Part shown: positions 9,407-19,780 of the stretch, piece after piece
Layout of the letters: each line of letters opens with the position of its first letter
Position numbering within the stretch: position 1 is the first letter of the stretch
Assembly: GCA_003427395.1 (NCBI GenBank)
Contig: BFEA01000368.1
Span: 1-34,658 of the forward strand
Direction: 5' to 3'
DNA from: Chara braunii
Lineage: Eukaryota; Streptophyta; Charophyceae; Charales; Characeae
DNA length: 34,658 nucleotides
Position numbers and translations under genes: made by a program
Notes under the pieces: model-generated
Seen by the model: the letters and a program-made list of their open reading frames with translations, nothing else
The model's database searches: none
Told to the model about the DNA's origin: nothing

Positions 9407-12400
9407 ATGTCTCACCACGACCCAACCGCCACAATGTTGGAAATCTTTAGAAAGAGGGCGAACACTAATGAGGAGCGAGTGAACTGGAAGACACAAGGGA
9501 TAGTCATCAGAAGTTGGAATGTCAACGGGTTGGGCAACATAAGGGAAAAAAAACAAAATTGAACGACATAATCAAAGGACTGATGGTTCATACAAACAAA
9601 CTGGCAGATATAATCTTGCTACAAGAGACACACTTTACCACGTCAACAAAACACAACAGAATCCGGAAAGCTTTAACAAAAAAGACGGGAGGAGTCACAA
9701 GTGAAATATGGTCATCGGACAATATATCAAGCACAAAAGGAACAACCATCCTCATACCTAAATTGTCCCGCCTCCTCACAGCAGGGTCGATCTTGGGCGT
9801 GGAGGCAGATACAATAGAGGGAAGATGGTGCCTTATGGATCTGAAATGGAAGGAAGAGGAATTTAGACTAATCAACGTGTACGCACAGAACAACTCTTAC
9901 GAAAGAACAACATTCATAACGAACATTGGTCAACTAATCACCCCCCTGACACCATGCATCTTAGCAGGAGATTGGAACGCAACATTGGATCCATCCATCG
10001 ACCACATCTCCAGATCAACGGCCAACCAGTCGACACAAGAGGTGATACTCATTCAGAAGTTGATCTTGGATCAGAATCTAATCGAACTGTATCGCACTCT
10101 GCATCCGGGAGAAACATCATTCATGTTGGTTAAGAGGAACCATGCTCAACATACAGCCTTCTCCTTCATCGACTACTTTCTACTCTCAGACACACTAATG
10201 GGAGCAATCAAAAACACAGAAATCCTTCCGCTACAACCATACCCGGGCCTGGATCACAAACCCATCGAGCTCATCATCAGTTTCGAACAATACGTGAAGA
10301 AAGGGTCCAACTTTCACAAGTTGAATAACTCTCTCCTACTAAGCCAATCCTTTCAGGAGGGAGTCCTAGAATGTTGGTATAATATGAGAGGCAACTATCT
10401 ACCTATTCACGATAGATGGGAGTGGTTCCAAGAAAGTTACTCCACGCTCTCACAAACGATAGCAAAAATCTCAAGGAAAATGGCAAGCGACAAAAAACAA
10501 AGGAAACAAGCATTGGAAATAACACTTAAGATCGTTGAACTAAACTTAGCTGACAACCTGTCTTTCCCAATCTATACAGACATCTTTCAGAAAGCAAGAG
10601 AAGAGTTAGCCATGTGGTGATGGTGGGAACTGAAGGGCTGGCAGATAAGAGCCAGAATGAACGAATATGAACTAAGTGAATCAATGTCCAAACATTTTTT
10701 TGCAAGAATTAAAGCCAATGCAAGATCTAGCTCCATAGAAGGCCTAAGAACCCTTGCTAACCTTTCAGAAACACTAACGGATAGCGAAGGAATGCTTAAC
10801 ATAGCTAAGTTCTTTTATGAGGAGCTTTACCACACAAAGACCCCCACGCGGACACCTCCCAACACCAGAGAAGCACGAACCAGAATGCTTCAATACTTAG
10901 ATTGAACAATTTCACAGGAACAGTCAGAAGCTCTCGATAAGCCCATAACACTGGAAGAACTGCAATTCGCAGTCCAAAGCATGAACAGCAACAAGACACC
11001 AGGCATTAACGGGCTGACGAAAGAGTTCTGGGTAAAATTTTTGCCACTCCTAGGGAAGGACTTGATGAACTTCTACCACGACAGTTGGTAGAAAGGAGGA
11101 TTGGGGAATCTATTGAGCGGCAGTGTGGTTACCCTACTCTACAAGAAGGGTGAGAAAAAAGATATAAGAAACTACAGACCTATTTCTTTATTGACTCTTC
11201 CCTATAAAATACTGGCCAAAGCCCTGACCTTTAGGATCCTCGATCTGACTAACAAGTGTTTTCACATAGACCAAATGGGCTTCATTCCGGGGAGATACGT
11301 CCTAGATAATGTTCTCACCCTCAATGAAGCAGCCAATAAAGTCAGAGAAAAGAGGATCAACACGACAATACTCTTCTTCGACTTTGAGAAAGCCTACGAC
11401 CAGGTCAATTGGGCCTTTCTCAATGCAAGTATGGAAAAGATGGGAGTAGGGCCGAATTAAAAAAAATGGGTACAAATCCTGTACGACGATGCTATTGGCT
11501 GTGTGCAAGTTAACGGCCTGCTCTCAGATTGCTACCCAATTTCACGGTCAGTTGGCCAAGGGGATCCACTAGCACCTCCAATTTTCCTGTTCGTTATAAA
11601 AGCAATAGCATCCTTCCTGCGCAAAGATTCGTCCATACACAGACTACCGGAGATTTAACGCAGGTTCAACCCACCATATACATTTCCCAACAGTCATAAT
11701 GTTCACTGACGATCTCACTGTCCTCATACGGGCCTCATGATCATCCCTCAGTGCCCTAATAAAAGCTATGGAAGCATCCAGACTAGCATCAGAAATGAAG
11801 ATCAACTGGAAGAAAACGATCGAATGGTGGTTATCTGAAGATGAGGCCCCTCTTCTCCAAGGCCCAGAGGCAGCCATGACATGGGATACACCTGATACGC
11901 CTACCCGGTACCTTGGCATCCTCTTGACGAAAGAAGGTTGCCTTCCTCAAATGGCCCAGAACATGCTTGCCAAACAGATCAACAAGATGGGTAGGTGGGG
12001 CAATACATTCACCTTCCTGCTGGGTCGCGCCTTGGCCATCAATGATGTGGTATATAACATCTATATGGACAATCCCTGATCACTCAATAAAGGACCTTAA
12101 CCGCAAAGCTAGAGCTTACCTGTGGTCAGGAGACCCCAACAAGGAAAATTATATACCGAAAATAGCATGGCACTACATTACAAGGAAACCCGCTGAAGGC
12201 GGTCTTGGTATTATAAATCCCAAACAAGAAACAAAAGCTCTACAAATAAAGTGGATTGTCAAACTCCTCACCAAATCGGGAACAGCATGGAACAATCTGG
12301 CACTAGACAGTATAAGAGGGCTGGCTCCGGTAACGACACCAGCAAACATGTCGGGCCTATTTTGGGTAATGAACAAAGAATGGATCCCAAAAACAGGCCG

Positions 12401-13848
12401 CAGAAACCAATAAAGAAGGGGAACCCCCACCGTAACCAACCCCCCCACACCCTACTGGACTGCACTTCTAAGGATTTGGTGGGAATTCATGCCGAAGAAA
12501 GTCGGGAAACCAAAGACCAGAGAAGAAGTACTGAGGCAACCTCTATTTGGCAATCCGTGGGTGAGAGACGAAAGTGATCACCCGCTTTTGCTTAAACCCA
12601 ATGGCACAGGTTGGATATCATGGATAAAACACGAGATCTGGAAAGTCTCTCACATATGGGAGGAAGACAAGAAGGGGTGGCTCACTGATCAGGAACTCGC
12701 CACCCATCTCAAGGGATGCCACCGGCATGAAGAGAACCTGCAAACAATCATCAGATGCATCCCAGAGGGATGGAAAGAAAGATTAACAGAGGCACCGACT
12801 TGGAAAACGGGGGAATGGGGGGTCAAGATACAAGAACAGTCCCCTTTGAAGGCCTACCAATTTTCCCACAAGCAGCAGGGCTCGCAAACCTTGGCTGTCT
12901 TCACAGCCTTTCCAGTCACTCGGACAGCACACAACTCCGTGTCCATTCTGAACAAGGATGTAGAAGGAGTGGTTCTCGATCTGTTCCTTTTCAGGAAAGT
13001 AAGAGTCATCGGTTCATGGCCCAAAACAATTTTCAATATAGACACAGCAATCCAGGACCTGGAATTCGACCCGGGGGAATGGGCCTGGACACCAGGAAGG
13101 AAAATTGTCAAGACGGATACCCACATACAGGACTACTCAGTCAAACTGGGCTATAGGCTATTCCTCAGAACCAAGGACCCGGACCCCATAATCAAGAACA
13201 GATGGTCTAAACTAACGGGTCAGGACGTCAGCCACATCCCACAAATCCCATGGAAAAATTTTAATTCAATCAGACCAGTAAAAATTAGGAGCCTCCAATG
13301 GCTAATTGCATACGTGGCCTTACCGGTTAATCAATGGCTGCACATCCGGAGACATAAGAATGATCCCAACAGCTCAGATGTATATTCAGTATGGACGGAT
13401 AATGAACCAGAAGACATGCTCCACTGTCTGATACGTTGCAGAGAAGCAACAGAATACTGGGCAAGGGCATCGGCCCTCTGGGACTCTCTATTCTCGTCTC
13501 CCCTCCCCGAACATCCCTTCCAACTTCTCCTTTGGACTAACATCCCTACCCAGTACAACAACCCAGAGAGGATCTGGTTCGGAATGATCAGAAAGGCGAC
13601 ACTATGGACCATCTGGCAGGACCATTGAGGGTGTGTCGAACTCGAGGGAAAAAGTCTGGGCGGAAACTAAGGATTTGATTCAGGCAGAGATTTTATCCAA
13701 GTGGCACAAGGCAAGACTTTCCCTACCAGACGGGGACGAGCAACAGCGCGCAACACAGTTAAAGTTCACCAAAACCTGGCTGATTGAAGGAAAACTCGCA
13801 GAGACAAAGAACTCTTATCTACGATGGAAGGAATGGCACAGCTCGTGA
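9407..13848 (+). pseudogene. LINE A ORF2: APE endonuclease + reverse transcriptase, broken
   Basis: The ATG at 9407 leads to IRSWNVNGLGN, the usual start of an APE-type endonuclease. Later endonuclease landmarks are QETHF (9622), INVYAQN, GDWNATLDP (9967), FIDYFLLSD (10165) and LDHKPIEL (10249). Reverse transcriptase blocks are NYRPISLL (11170), GFIPGR (11279), FFDFEKAYDQVNW (11375), QGDPLAPP (11559) and FTDDLTVL (11702), where related elements have FADD. The tail has RSLQWLI.YVALPVNQWLH (13290) and a zinc signature that has lost its first two cysteines (YSVW for CxxC, 13385). Frameshifts lie near 9545 (an A-run), 11660-11690, 12066 and 13616. In-frame stops lie at 10618, 10903, 11089, 11458, ~11738 and 12411. 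The protein would nick DNA and prime reverse transcription; this copy cannot be made. Confidence 0.88.
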
Positions 13849-14231
13849 GGGGATAGGAGAGGACCAAGATACCTCACGACCAATGGAGTAGTCCCGACAC
13901 AGACAACAATGTCCTATGCTGAGCAACATGGGTATCAGGCATNAATTGGGAGAGGAAAGAGCNNTAGATCTGNGACTGGAGGCAGTTCCTACCACTTTCT
14001 CTTGCTTTGAATAGGTCTATTTGACAGGCCCAAGAAGGGAACCTGAGAGGAGCAAGTTGTTAGGGCAAGCTGACAGTCAATCCTCCCCCAAGGGAGCAAT
14101 CAATGCTGGTCAGGGGTCCTTCAGCCAGATGGAAGGAAGCGTGAGTGTGTTTTTTTCTCATATTGTATTCTCATATTGTATTCATTCTAGACTTGCCCAT
14201 AAGGACCTGTTTTGTTTATAAAAAAAAAAAG
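13849..14231 (+). other. LINE A 3' UTR and A-tail
   Basis: It begins after the conserved ORF2 ending RWKEWHSS. CTGACAGTCAATCCTCC, GGAGCAATCAATGCTGGTCA and AAGGACCTGTT recur in the LINE C 3' UTR on the minus strand (30133-30340), so this is a shared family 3' UTR. A duplicated CTCATATTGTATT lies at 14157-14181. The tail is an 11-A run at 14221. Four ambiguous bases (N) lie at 13943-13973. Confidence 0.85.
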
Positions 14232-14580
14232 AAGGGTTTGGCAAATAATTTGAAATAAAGCATTTATGGGACGGCAATGCCAAGGAACGGCAAGCCGATA
14301 GAGCCAATCTCAAGGGGCGTCAACACACCGATAAAGAAACTTACAAGAAGTTATCGGGGCCATACCACAAGAGTGGGTAGCAATCATTGGAAAAAAACAG
14401 GGGCTGGTCGGTCAGCGACTGAGGAGTGATGTCGTATCCATATCCCCAAGAGCATGCACTGGCCTACTGGGGACTAGAGGATGGAAGAAAAAGATGGCTT
14501 AGACTGTATGCATGAGATAGAAGAACCAAAGACAAATTACAGCAAAAAAGGGGGAAAAAAAAACAGAAGCACAGGTAACA
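14232..14580. other. Spacer after LINE A, no gene seen
   Basis: This is purine-rich unique-looking sequence between the LINE A tail and the next LINE fragment. A diverged repeat of a GGCA-CGGCAA pattern is at 14270-14295. No open frame of note. Confidence 0.4.
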
Positions 14581-14589
14581 GTTAGATGG

Positions 14590-15660
14590 GATCTCCTTAG
14601 AAACATGAGAGTAGTAGAAAATGATGAGCTAACGACCTTCCTATCCCAGATGGCACTTGACGACTTAGAGGTAGACCCGACAGAACGGGCCTGGAATTTA
14701 AAAATAAGGACTATTGGGAATCAGCCAGAGACACAACATTGTAACACCACACAACAAGGCTAGGCTGCAGCTTGAGAAGGAGATCGGCTGCACCGGACCA
14801 AGTCATACCACAATGCTGGTGTAATATTTAGATGTTGACACAGGCATCCTTTTTGGAGGAAGGTCGTAGGTTCGATTCCTAGTGGGTTGATCTTGGGACT
14901 TCTTGTATATTTGCAAGCACGCAGAGCTGGTCAGACGCCCTTGCCATGGCTTGGTTGAGGTCTGACCGGTGGCTGAAAGGCACATGGGTTGAGTAGAGTC
15001 TGGGTGCACTGGGTCATGGATATACTCCATGCTGGGTGGGGTTAAATGTCCCTAAATGGGCTTCACTTTCTTTCATCCCAGCTCATACTCGATGCTGGGG
15101 TGGGGTGAAATACCCCTCAAGGGGCTTCACTTTCATCCCAGCTCACTTTCCTATTGGTTAGATCCACCTCTCTGGTGGGAGGTCGTAGGGTTTGATTCCT
15201 AGTGGGTTGATCTTGGGACTTCGTGTATGTTCGCAAACAGGCATCCTCATCCCTGGAACCAAGTAGCAAGACTTCACCAACCCAAATTCTGGAGTTTGCA
15301 GTGGTTAATCCTATACCTCATGGTACCAACCAACTCATGGATGAGTGTAAGGCACAGGGAGGAGGATAAAAGCCCGCTAAACGAGCTTTGCTCCACCTGT
15401 ACAGAGGGCCAAATAGAAAATGTGTACCACTGTTTCCTGCTATGTCCCAGCATGTCCCATTTGGGAAAAGGTAGCCAGGATATGGGAAAAGAGAGTGGTG
15501 CCAAAGTTCTCAGTCAGCCCTACGGTACTTTCACTGGGCTTCCCTGTTCCAAAATACTAGCCAGATCTTGAGACAGACTCTTTCATACACTCAGAAAGGC
15601 TGCCCCTATGGATCATCTAGAAGAAGTGATGCCCAGAGAAAAAATGCAGGTACGAGAGGC
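14590..15660 (+). pseudogene. LINE E: ORF2 C-terminal fragment split by a SINE-like insert
   Basis: Left part (14630-14850): MALDDLEVDPTERAWNLK matches the LINE A stretch AIQDLEFDPGEWAWTPGR, and TPHNKARLQLE matches its downstream block. Right part (15237-15660): KFWSLQWLILYLMVPTNSW matches IRSLQWLI.YVALPVNQW. It is followed by an intact zinc signature, CSTC..(8)..H(4)C, and by FHTLRKAAPMDHLEE, which corresponds to the ATLWTIW block. Frameshifts occur in both parts. The interruption between them is a separate insertion. The zinc ligands lost in LINE A survive here. Confidence 0.8.
14851..15236 (+). mobile_element. SINE-like insertion with tRNA-type B boxes
   Basis: 386 bp is bounded by the direct repeat ACAGGCATCCT (14840-14850 and 15237-15247), so it looks like an insertion with an 11-bp target duplication into LINE E. 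A perfect pol III B box, GGTTCGATTCC, is at 14869-14879. A second, slightly altered one lies at 15188-15199, preceded by TTGGTTAGATC in D-arm position and by an anticodon-like stem, CCACC-TCTCT-GGTGG. The ~58-bp heads around the two boxes are near-identical. Between them lie two 63-bp repeats (15024 and 15087) able to form CTGGG/CCCAG stems. The left head lacks its 5' part and the right one lacks its body, as in a circularly permuted dimer. Confidence 0.65.
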
Positions 15661-16680
15661 ATGGGTGGTCTCCCAGCAGCAGTCAGAAACGGAATTCTAC
15701 ATTCTGTGGTGATGGTTAAGGAAAAGCGGAATGATGATGCGGATAGAGCTAACAAGTATCAGCATATTGTTGAGGACTACCTTGAAGACGGTACATTGCA
15801 GAAATTAAAGAACAGAACTTGGCTTTCCCCTTTTGAGAAGAAAGCGTACAAGTAAGTCTAACCCATTTTTTAACACACTTCCAACAAACAGTATACGGGA
15901 ATCCTTCCACATCGACATGAGTCAGCCTGAGAGCAAAAGAGACACAGAACTTCAACGCAAAATACAGGACATCAACAATCTTCACAGACATTCGCTAGGA
16001 GGAGGTCCACAGTAAGGGTTGACTGGTTGTTCCTGCCTTCATACAGACATTCCTGACAGCTCATGGCTTGGGATAGAGAGGGATCACTCGCACTCTTTTC
16101 CAAAAGGGCTTACAACGAAAATAGTATTCATAGGAGAGGGCATCAGGCCCAGAAAGTTGAGTTTGGAAAACTGAACCAAGCAGGGGTGGAGCGGTGGTAC
16201 ATCCTTCCTAGCAAAAGAAGTTCACTCTGTCAAGAAAAAAAGGGGGGAGAGGGGAAAGGGGAAAGTGAGCTCTGCCAAGGCATAGCTAATGTATTAACTT
16301 GCGGAATCGTGTGATATCGTTATTTGATCTGCTTTGATACTTTCAGCCCTGTGAGTCATATGGATGGCTTGCAGCACCATGGGGACCTTGCGGGAAAGTT
16401 TGCACAAATGCCACAAGTTCACGGCTGGTTCAGGTAACTCTGTTCAAGCTCAATCATTCTGTCACAGAAAGAATTACTTTTTTGCCTTGAGAAGTTCAGA
16501 ACAGAAATGAGTTGGGAACCTGCTTCGTGGCTCATTGTTACAAGGATGTAACTGGTCATCAACAGCTCAAGATTTCACACTCTCTTGTGTTGTTACACGC
16601 GTTAGAGTGTATTTAATGCAATTTTGGCATTACAATTCTAAGGGGCTATCGACTTAAAAGTTAAAAGAACAGAAACTCTT
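15661..16680. other. Unassigned sequence with splice-like signals
   Basis: One plus-strand frame gives a strongly charged peptide, KYQHIVEDYLEDGTLQKLK (15754-15810), ending at ACAAGTAAGT (15850-15859), which resembles a 5' splice site. I do not recognise the peptide. Open frames at 15833-16015 and 16063-16314 have no known domain. No gene model can be supported. Confidence 0.35.
16346..16434 (+). other. Possible isolated exon, cysteine/tryptophan-rich
   Basis: The segment is bounded by TACTTTCAG on the left and CAG-GTAACT on the right, matching splice acceptor and donor rules. One frame through it is fully open and reads YGWLAAPWGPCGKVC, whose W..PWG.C...C spacing loosely recalls thrombospondin type-1 repeats. 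The segment is only 89 bp, no partner exon was found, and such signals occur by chance. Confidence 0.2.
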
Positions 16681-16681
16681 C

Positions 16682-16734
16682 TGTCCACCCCCCCCCCNCC
16701 CCCCCCCAAAAAAAAATAAAATAAAAAAAAACAG
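16682..16734. repeat. Poly-C / A-rich tract
   Basis: A run of about 20 C (with one N) passes into an A-rich run broken by single T. It sits where the A-tail complement of a minus-strand LINE would be expected, but the base content is inverted, so the tail may have been replaced. Confidence 0.8.
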
Positions 16735-16990
16735 AGCCTTAAACCCTAAACCCTAAACCCTGCCTCCTTATCGATTCTGGGAGCGTCAGTATGGTTCCTA
16801 TTCCACCAGCAAGTCAGAAAAAAAAAAAAAACATCATGTTGCATACTATGATGCTTCTCTCCATTATGCCTAAGAGACTCGAGTGGGTGGCACTGTGGCA
16901 GTGATTATTTCCAATAGGAAGGATGTACCTCACCTCACCCCTGCCTAAGTTAGTCTCCTAACATTTCCTCAGATTATCTAACCCGTTATC
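16735..16990 (-). mobile_element. LINE 3' UTR remnant (minus strand)
   Basis: GGTTCCTATTCCACCAGCAAGTCA (two pieces, 16795-16818) and CACCCCTGCCTA match the 3' UTRs of LINE C (30170-30200) and LINE G (24110-24230) in order and orientation. A 13-A run interrupts it at 16819. No ORF2 sequence could be recognised upstream, so the fragment is short. It contains the telomere-like repeat listed separately. Confidence 0.65.
16739..16761. repeat. Plant-type telomere-like repeat (CCCTAAA)3
   Basis: Three units of CCCTAAA lie inside a LINE 3' UTR remnant. The related LINE G has only AACCCTAAGG at the matching place (minus-strand sense, around 24070). A second short run, AAACCCTAAACCCTAG, is at 18306-18321. 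This is interstitial, not a chromosome end. Confidence 0.85.
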
Positions 16991-17350
16991 CTTCGCTGAC
17001 CGGCGTGACGCTTGCTTCCCTCACGCCTCGAGCTTGTGTCCTTTAGCTGCTCCGCTCAGCTATTGCCTGCTGTCTAATATGTATGTGGCCCTAGAGCATT
17101 TTCGCTTCTGTCTCCTTGGAGTGGGGATCATCATACAATTGCCTGTTTCCCTCCTACTTTTCCTTGGTACTGCTTCCTTCTGTGCTATCTCAACCTGTGT
17201 TTCCTTTTTACAGCTTCCAGCCTTCCGCTCGATAAGCCCCTAAACCCTCTTTGAAATCTGTTTATCTTGTTGGTCTGAAATCCAAATTCTATTCCTAAAG
17301 TTTCCTACCCTTCCTTGATCTTCTTCCTGTCTTTAGACGAAAGGACCTGG
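16991..17350. other. Pyrimidine-rich spacer, no gene seen
   Basis: T/C-rich sequence lies between the LINE 3' UTR remnant and the TAA-tailed element. It may be older LINE sequence too decayed to align by eye. The only open frame (17034-17243) is hydrophobic and unrecognised. Confidence 0.4.
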
Positions 17351-17395
17351 TATATCTTGTGATTTTTTTAAAAATTATTATTATCATTATTACTA

Positions 17396-17450
<55 letters not shown>

Positions 17451-17682
17451 TTATTATTATTATTATTATTTTATTATTATTATTACATTATTATTATTTA
17501 TTTATTTTTACCCATTTATTACTTAAAGGAAAAGAACGGGCCGGCCACCCCACATAAAGGCCGGGTCTGGGAGCATTACCCAGTGTTTTGCTTTTGACGG
17601 GACCTGATACCTGAAAACTACAGTCTCAAATCCTAAACGCTCTCTTTTTCTGCTCCCGGAGTCAATTATATCTTGTGATTTT
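17351..17682 (-). mobile_element. TAA-tailed SINE-like element with 17-bp target duplication
   Basis: TATATCTTGTGATTTTT occurs at 17351-17367 and again at 17667-17683, bracketing about 300 bp. Read on the minus strand, a ~150-bp body (17666 to 17515) ends in a long TAA/A-rich tail (17515 to 17370). This is what target-primed insertion of a short non-LTR element leaves. The body contains GGGTAATGCTCCCAGACCC and CCGGCC words but no clear A or B box, so it may be a 5'-truncated LINE relative rather than a tRNA SINE. Confidence 0.6.
17377..17505. repeat. (TTA)n microsatellite
   Basis: About 40 ATT/TTA triplets with a few slips. It forms the (TAA)n tail of the minus-strand element around it. Confidence 0.95.
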
Positions 17683-17683
17683 T

Positions 17684-17867
17684 ATTTATTTATGTTTTTG
17701 ATTTTTTTTCCCTTTTTTTTTTTTTTTTTTTTTGCACAGGACCTGGTCCCACCAGGAGCTTTCCCCGGATCTCCCCTGACCAGGGCCACAATCCGATTTA
17801 CGAGGATTCTGTGTCCCTGAGCGTTAATAATGTTGTGATCTACGGTATATCGTCTATATTAAAAAAA
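17684..17867. other. Short spacer with poly-T, no gene seen
   Basis: A 24-T run (17709-17732) is followed by CAGGACCTGGTCCCACCAGG. The words GGACCTGG also occur at 17343 beside the left target duplication. Nothing coding. Confidence 0.4.
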
Positions 17868-17876
17868 AATTTTTTT

Positions 17877-17952
<76 letters not shown>

Positions 17953-17955
17953 TGT

Positions 17956-17987
<32 letters not shown>
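17868..17987. repeat. Poly-T run followed by (TG)n
   Basis: About 60 T residues run directly into about 23 TG dinucleotides with one AG variant. The encoded homopolymer peptides are not genes. Confidence 0.95.
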
Positions 17988-18009
17988 TCTATTCTCATCT
18001 GGGCATTTG

Positions 18010-18785
18010 TTTTTCTTTTTTTTTTTTTGAAAAAACAAAGCTCCGATCTATTCGTGGGGAGTAGCACATGCTGGGAACCGGGCCCAGCGTCCCTTATGAT
18101 ACGAGATAGAATTTTGCAACCTTCCCACATTGCGGCCCAGGGAACCTTCACAGCATGGATTGCTTCCTATAAGGAAGGGTTGACTGTCAGTTAAGCCGAT
18201 ATCTTGATGCAGACCCCTCCCTCTGTTGATGTACCCCCAAAAGAAACATGCTTAAGAAACAGCTCGCCGGTAGCCATCATTCTGCTACCTTACCCTACAA
18301 CTACTAAAACCCTAAACCCTAGCTAGCCATTAGCTTGCAACCCCTGTCCTATTCGTTTACTGCTTGGACTTGTCTCCTCGCCTCTCTTAAATTAGCCTAG
18401 TCTGATAACCCTCTCAAGAGGTCCAACTACTGTCCTGCGTCCCAAGTGCTGCTAGCCTCCCTTCACTGTTGCTCTAATTGCCATTTGCTGCAGCTTTCCT
18501 CCTGTGGTTGGCTGTGCCCTTGAGTCGTCTTTGGCCACGACCTAAACCTGATAGTTCTTTGTATTATCACTGCCACTTTGCCGTTTCCCAGCTTGCCCTT
18601 TTCAAAATCCTGCTTTATCTCTGTCGCCTGGTCCAGCCGCTCACGCTTTTTCCTTTTGGTGCATTTCCATTGGGCTAGAATATCTGTTTCCAACAAGTTT
18701 TGAATTCCATTTCTGCACTTGGTTTTATCTCTTGTTATCTGACATTTTCTTTTCCATATGGTCCACATATTGGTGTTGCAATGAA
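18010..18785 (-). pseudogene. LINE F: 5'-truncated LINE 3' end
   Basis: The complement of the A-tail is the T-run at 18010-18028. The 3' UTR follows upstream (GGAAGGGTTGACTGTCAG at 18173 equals the family CTGACAGTCAA...CC), then the last part of ORF2. That part is MWTIWKRKC (18740-18768), ETDILAQWK and IKQDFEKGKLG, which match the LINE A blocks LWTIW, QAEILSKWH and FTKTWLIEGKL. A telomere-like CCCTAAACCCTAG lies in the UTR. Only the final ~100 codons remain, typical of a 5'-truncated insertion. Confidence 0.8.
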
Positions 18786-18789
18786 CCTC

Positions 18790-19027
18790 GCGATTTCAAA
18801 CCAACTCGAGCATGCAAGATGAGAGCATTCACATGGAAGTTCACACCACACCCGAGAGAGAACACATGAATCAGCGCCAGATGTATTTCCACTCAAAAAT
18901 ATGATAAATTATTAAAAATTAATAAAAATACAATTGGAGGGTTCAAGTATCCAGCGGCCACAGCCGGAACTCAATGCTGCAATCTCAACACAGGTATGTG
19001 CTCGATTCCCCCTCCCTCGATGCCTGG

Positions 19028-19029
<2 letters not shown>
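18790..19029. other. Spacer, AT-rich in the middle, no gene seen
   Basis: An AT-rich run lies at 18896-18935 and a non-descript stretch leads into the CT tract. No frame can be supported. Confidence 0.4.
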
Positions 19030-19112
<83 letters not shown>

Positions 19113-19223
19113 NNNNNNNNNNNNNNNNNNNNNNNNNNNNNNNNNNNNNNNNNNNNNNNNNNNNNNNNNNNNNNNNNNNNNNNNNNNNNNNNNNNNNNNN
19201 NNNNNNNNNNNNNNNNNNNNNNN

Positions 19224-19306
<83 letters not shown>
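19030..19306. repeat. (CT)n tract containing an assembly gap
   Basis: CT dinucleotides run from 19030 to 19112 and from 19224 to 19306, separated by 111 N. Assemblies commonly break in such tracts, so the true length is unknown. All long frames here are artefacts of the repeat. Confidence 0.97.
19113..19223. other. Sequencing gap (111 N)
   Basis: A run of N lies between two CT tracts. Its stated size may be an estimate, and other sequence could be hidden inside it. Confidence 0.99.
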
Positions 19307-19308
<2 letters not shown>

Positions 19309-19780
19309 CGCGCGCGCGTGCCACTCTCTCTCGCTCAAGTCTTGTATCAGTCAACCTCTCTGCGCTCAAGCTCGCTCTCTTGCTTGCTAGGATCTACCTT
19401 GCGGCTGTGGCCACCGTCCTCCTCCTCCTCCTAACCCTAACTATGGCTGACTTCTTCCTCCCAGCGCTTGCTACAAAAGCAACCAGCAGCGCTTCCGCAA
19501 GTTCACGAGTGAACAGTATGTTGGCTTTGGCACTGTAGCAGCTATTAAATTATTAATAGCTGCAGTTGACTGTACGTGCCTGCTTCCAGCCGGTACCAGT
19601 CGCCCGCAGCCTCTGCTTGCCAAATTTGGTGTTCCGGAAGACTCTGGACTTTCTTGGGACGCTGCTGCAAAATTTGACTTTGGGACTGGACTTCCTATAC
19701 CAGTACCTACGGACTTTTACCTACCTGCGACGGCTCGGTACTGTTTGATTCTGCTCTGGTCCTCCCATTCTTCTTTTCAT
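19307..19780. other. Unassigned sequence with a small palindrome
   Basis: An ATG at 19443 opens a short alanine/serine-rich frame (MADFFLPALATKATSSASA...) that stops at 19538, too short to call. Just after it, 19538-19563 is a palindrome with 11-bp arms GCAGCTATTAA/TTAATAGCTGC around ATTA. The sequence may be the leader of a gene or repeat, but nothing confirms it. Confidence 0.35.

Larger units (their letters stand above)
6581..14231 (+). mobile_element. LINE A: nearly full-length L1-type retrotransposon, inactive
   Basis: The order is ORF1 (6581-9395), an 11-base gap, ORF2 (9407-13848) with endonuclease, reverse transcriptase and zinc-binding tail, a ~380-bp 3' UTR and an A-tail at 14221-14231. 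The layout is that of an L1-clade LINE. The 3' UTR matches the ends of LINE C, F and G, which defines the 3' boundary well. The 5' boundary is not defined; the C-rich tract before ORF1 may belong to it. I found no convincing target-site duplication. Many stops and frameshifts make it non-functional. Confidence 0.85.

Noticed and set aside
14869-14879. B box as a functional tRNA gene
   Set aside because: No acceptor stem or correctly spaced A box in the first copy. The repeated head and the flanking direct repeat fit a SINE better.
16739-16761. CCCTAAA repeats as a real telomere
   Set aside because: Only three units, embedded in a LINE 3' UTR with more sequence on both sides.
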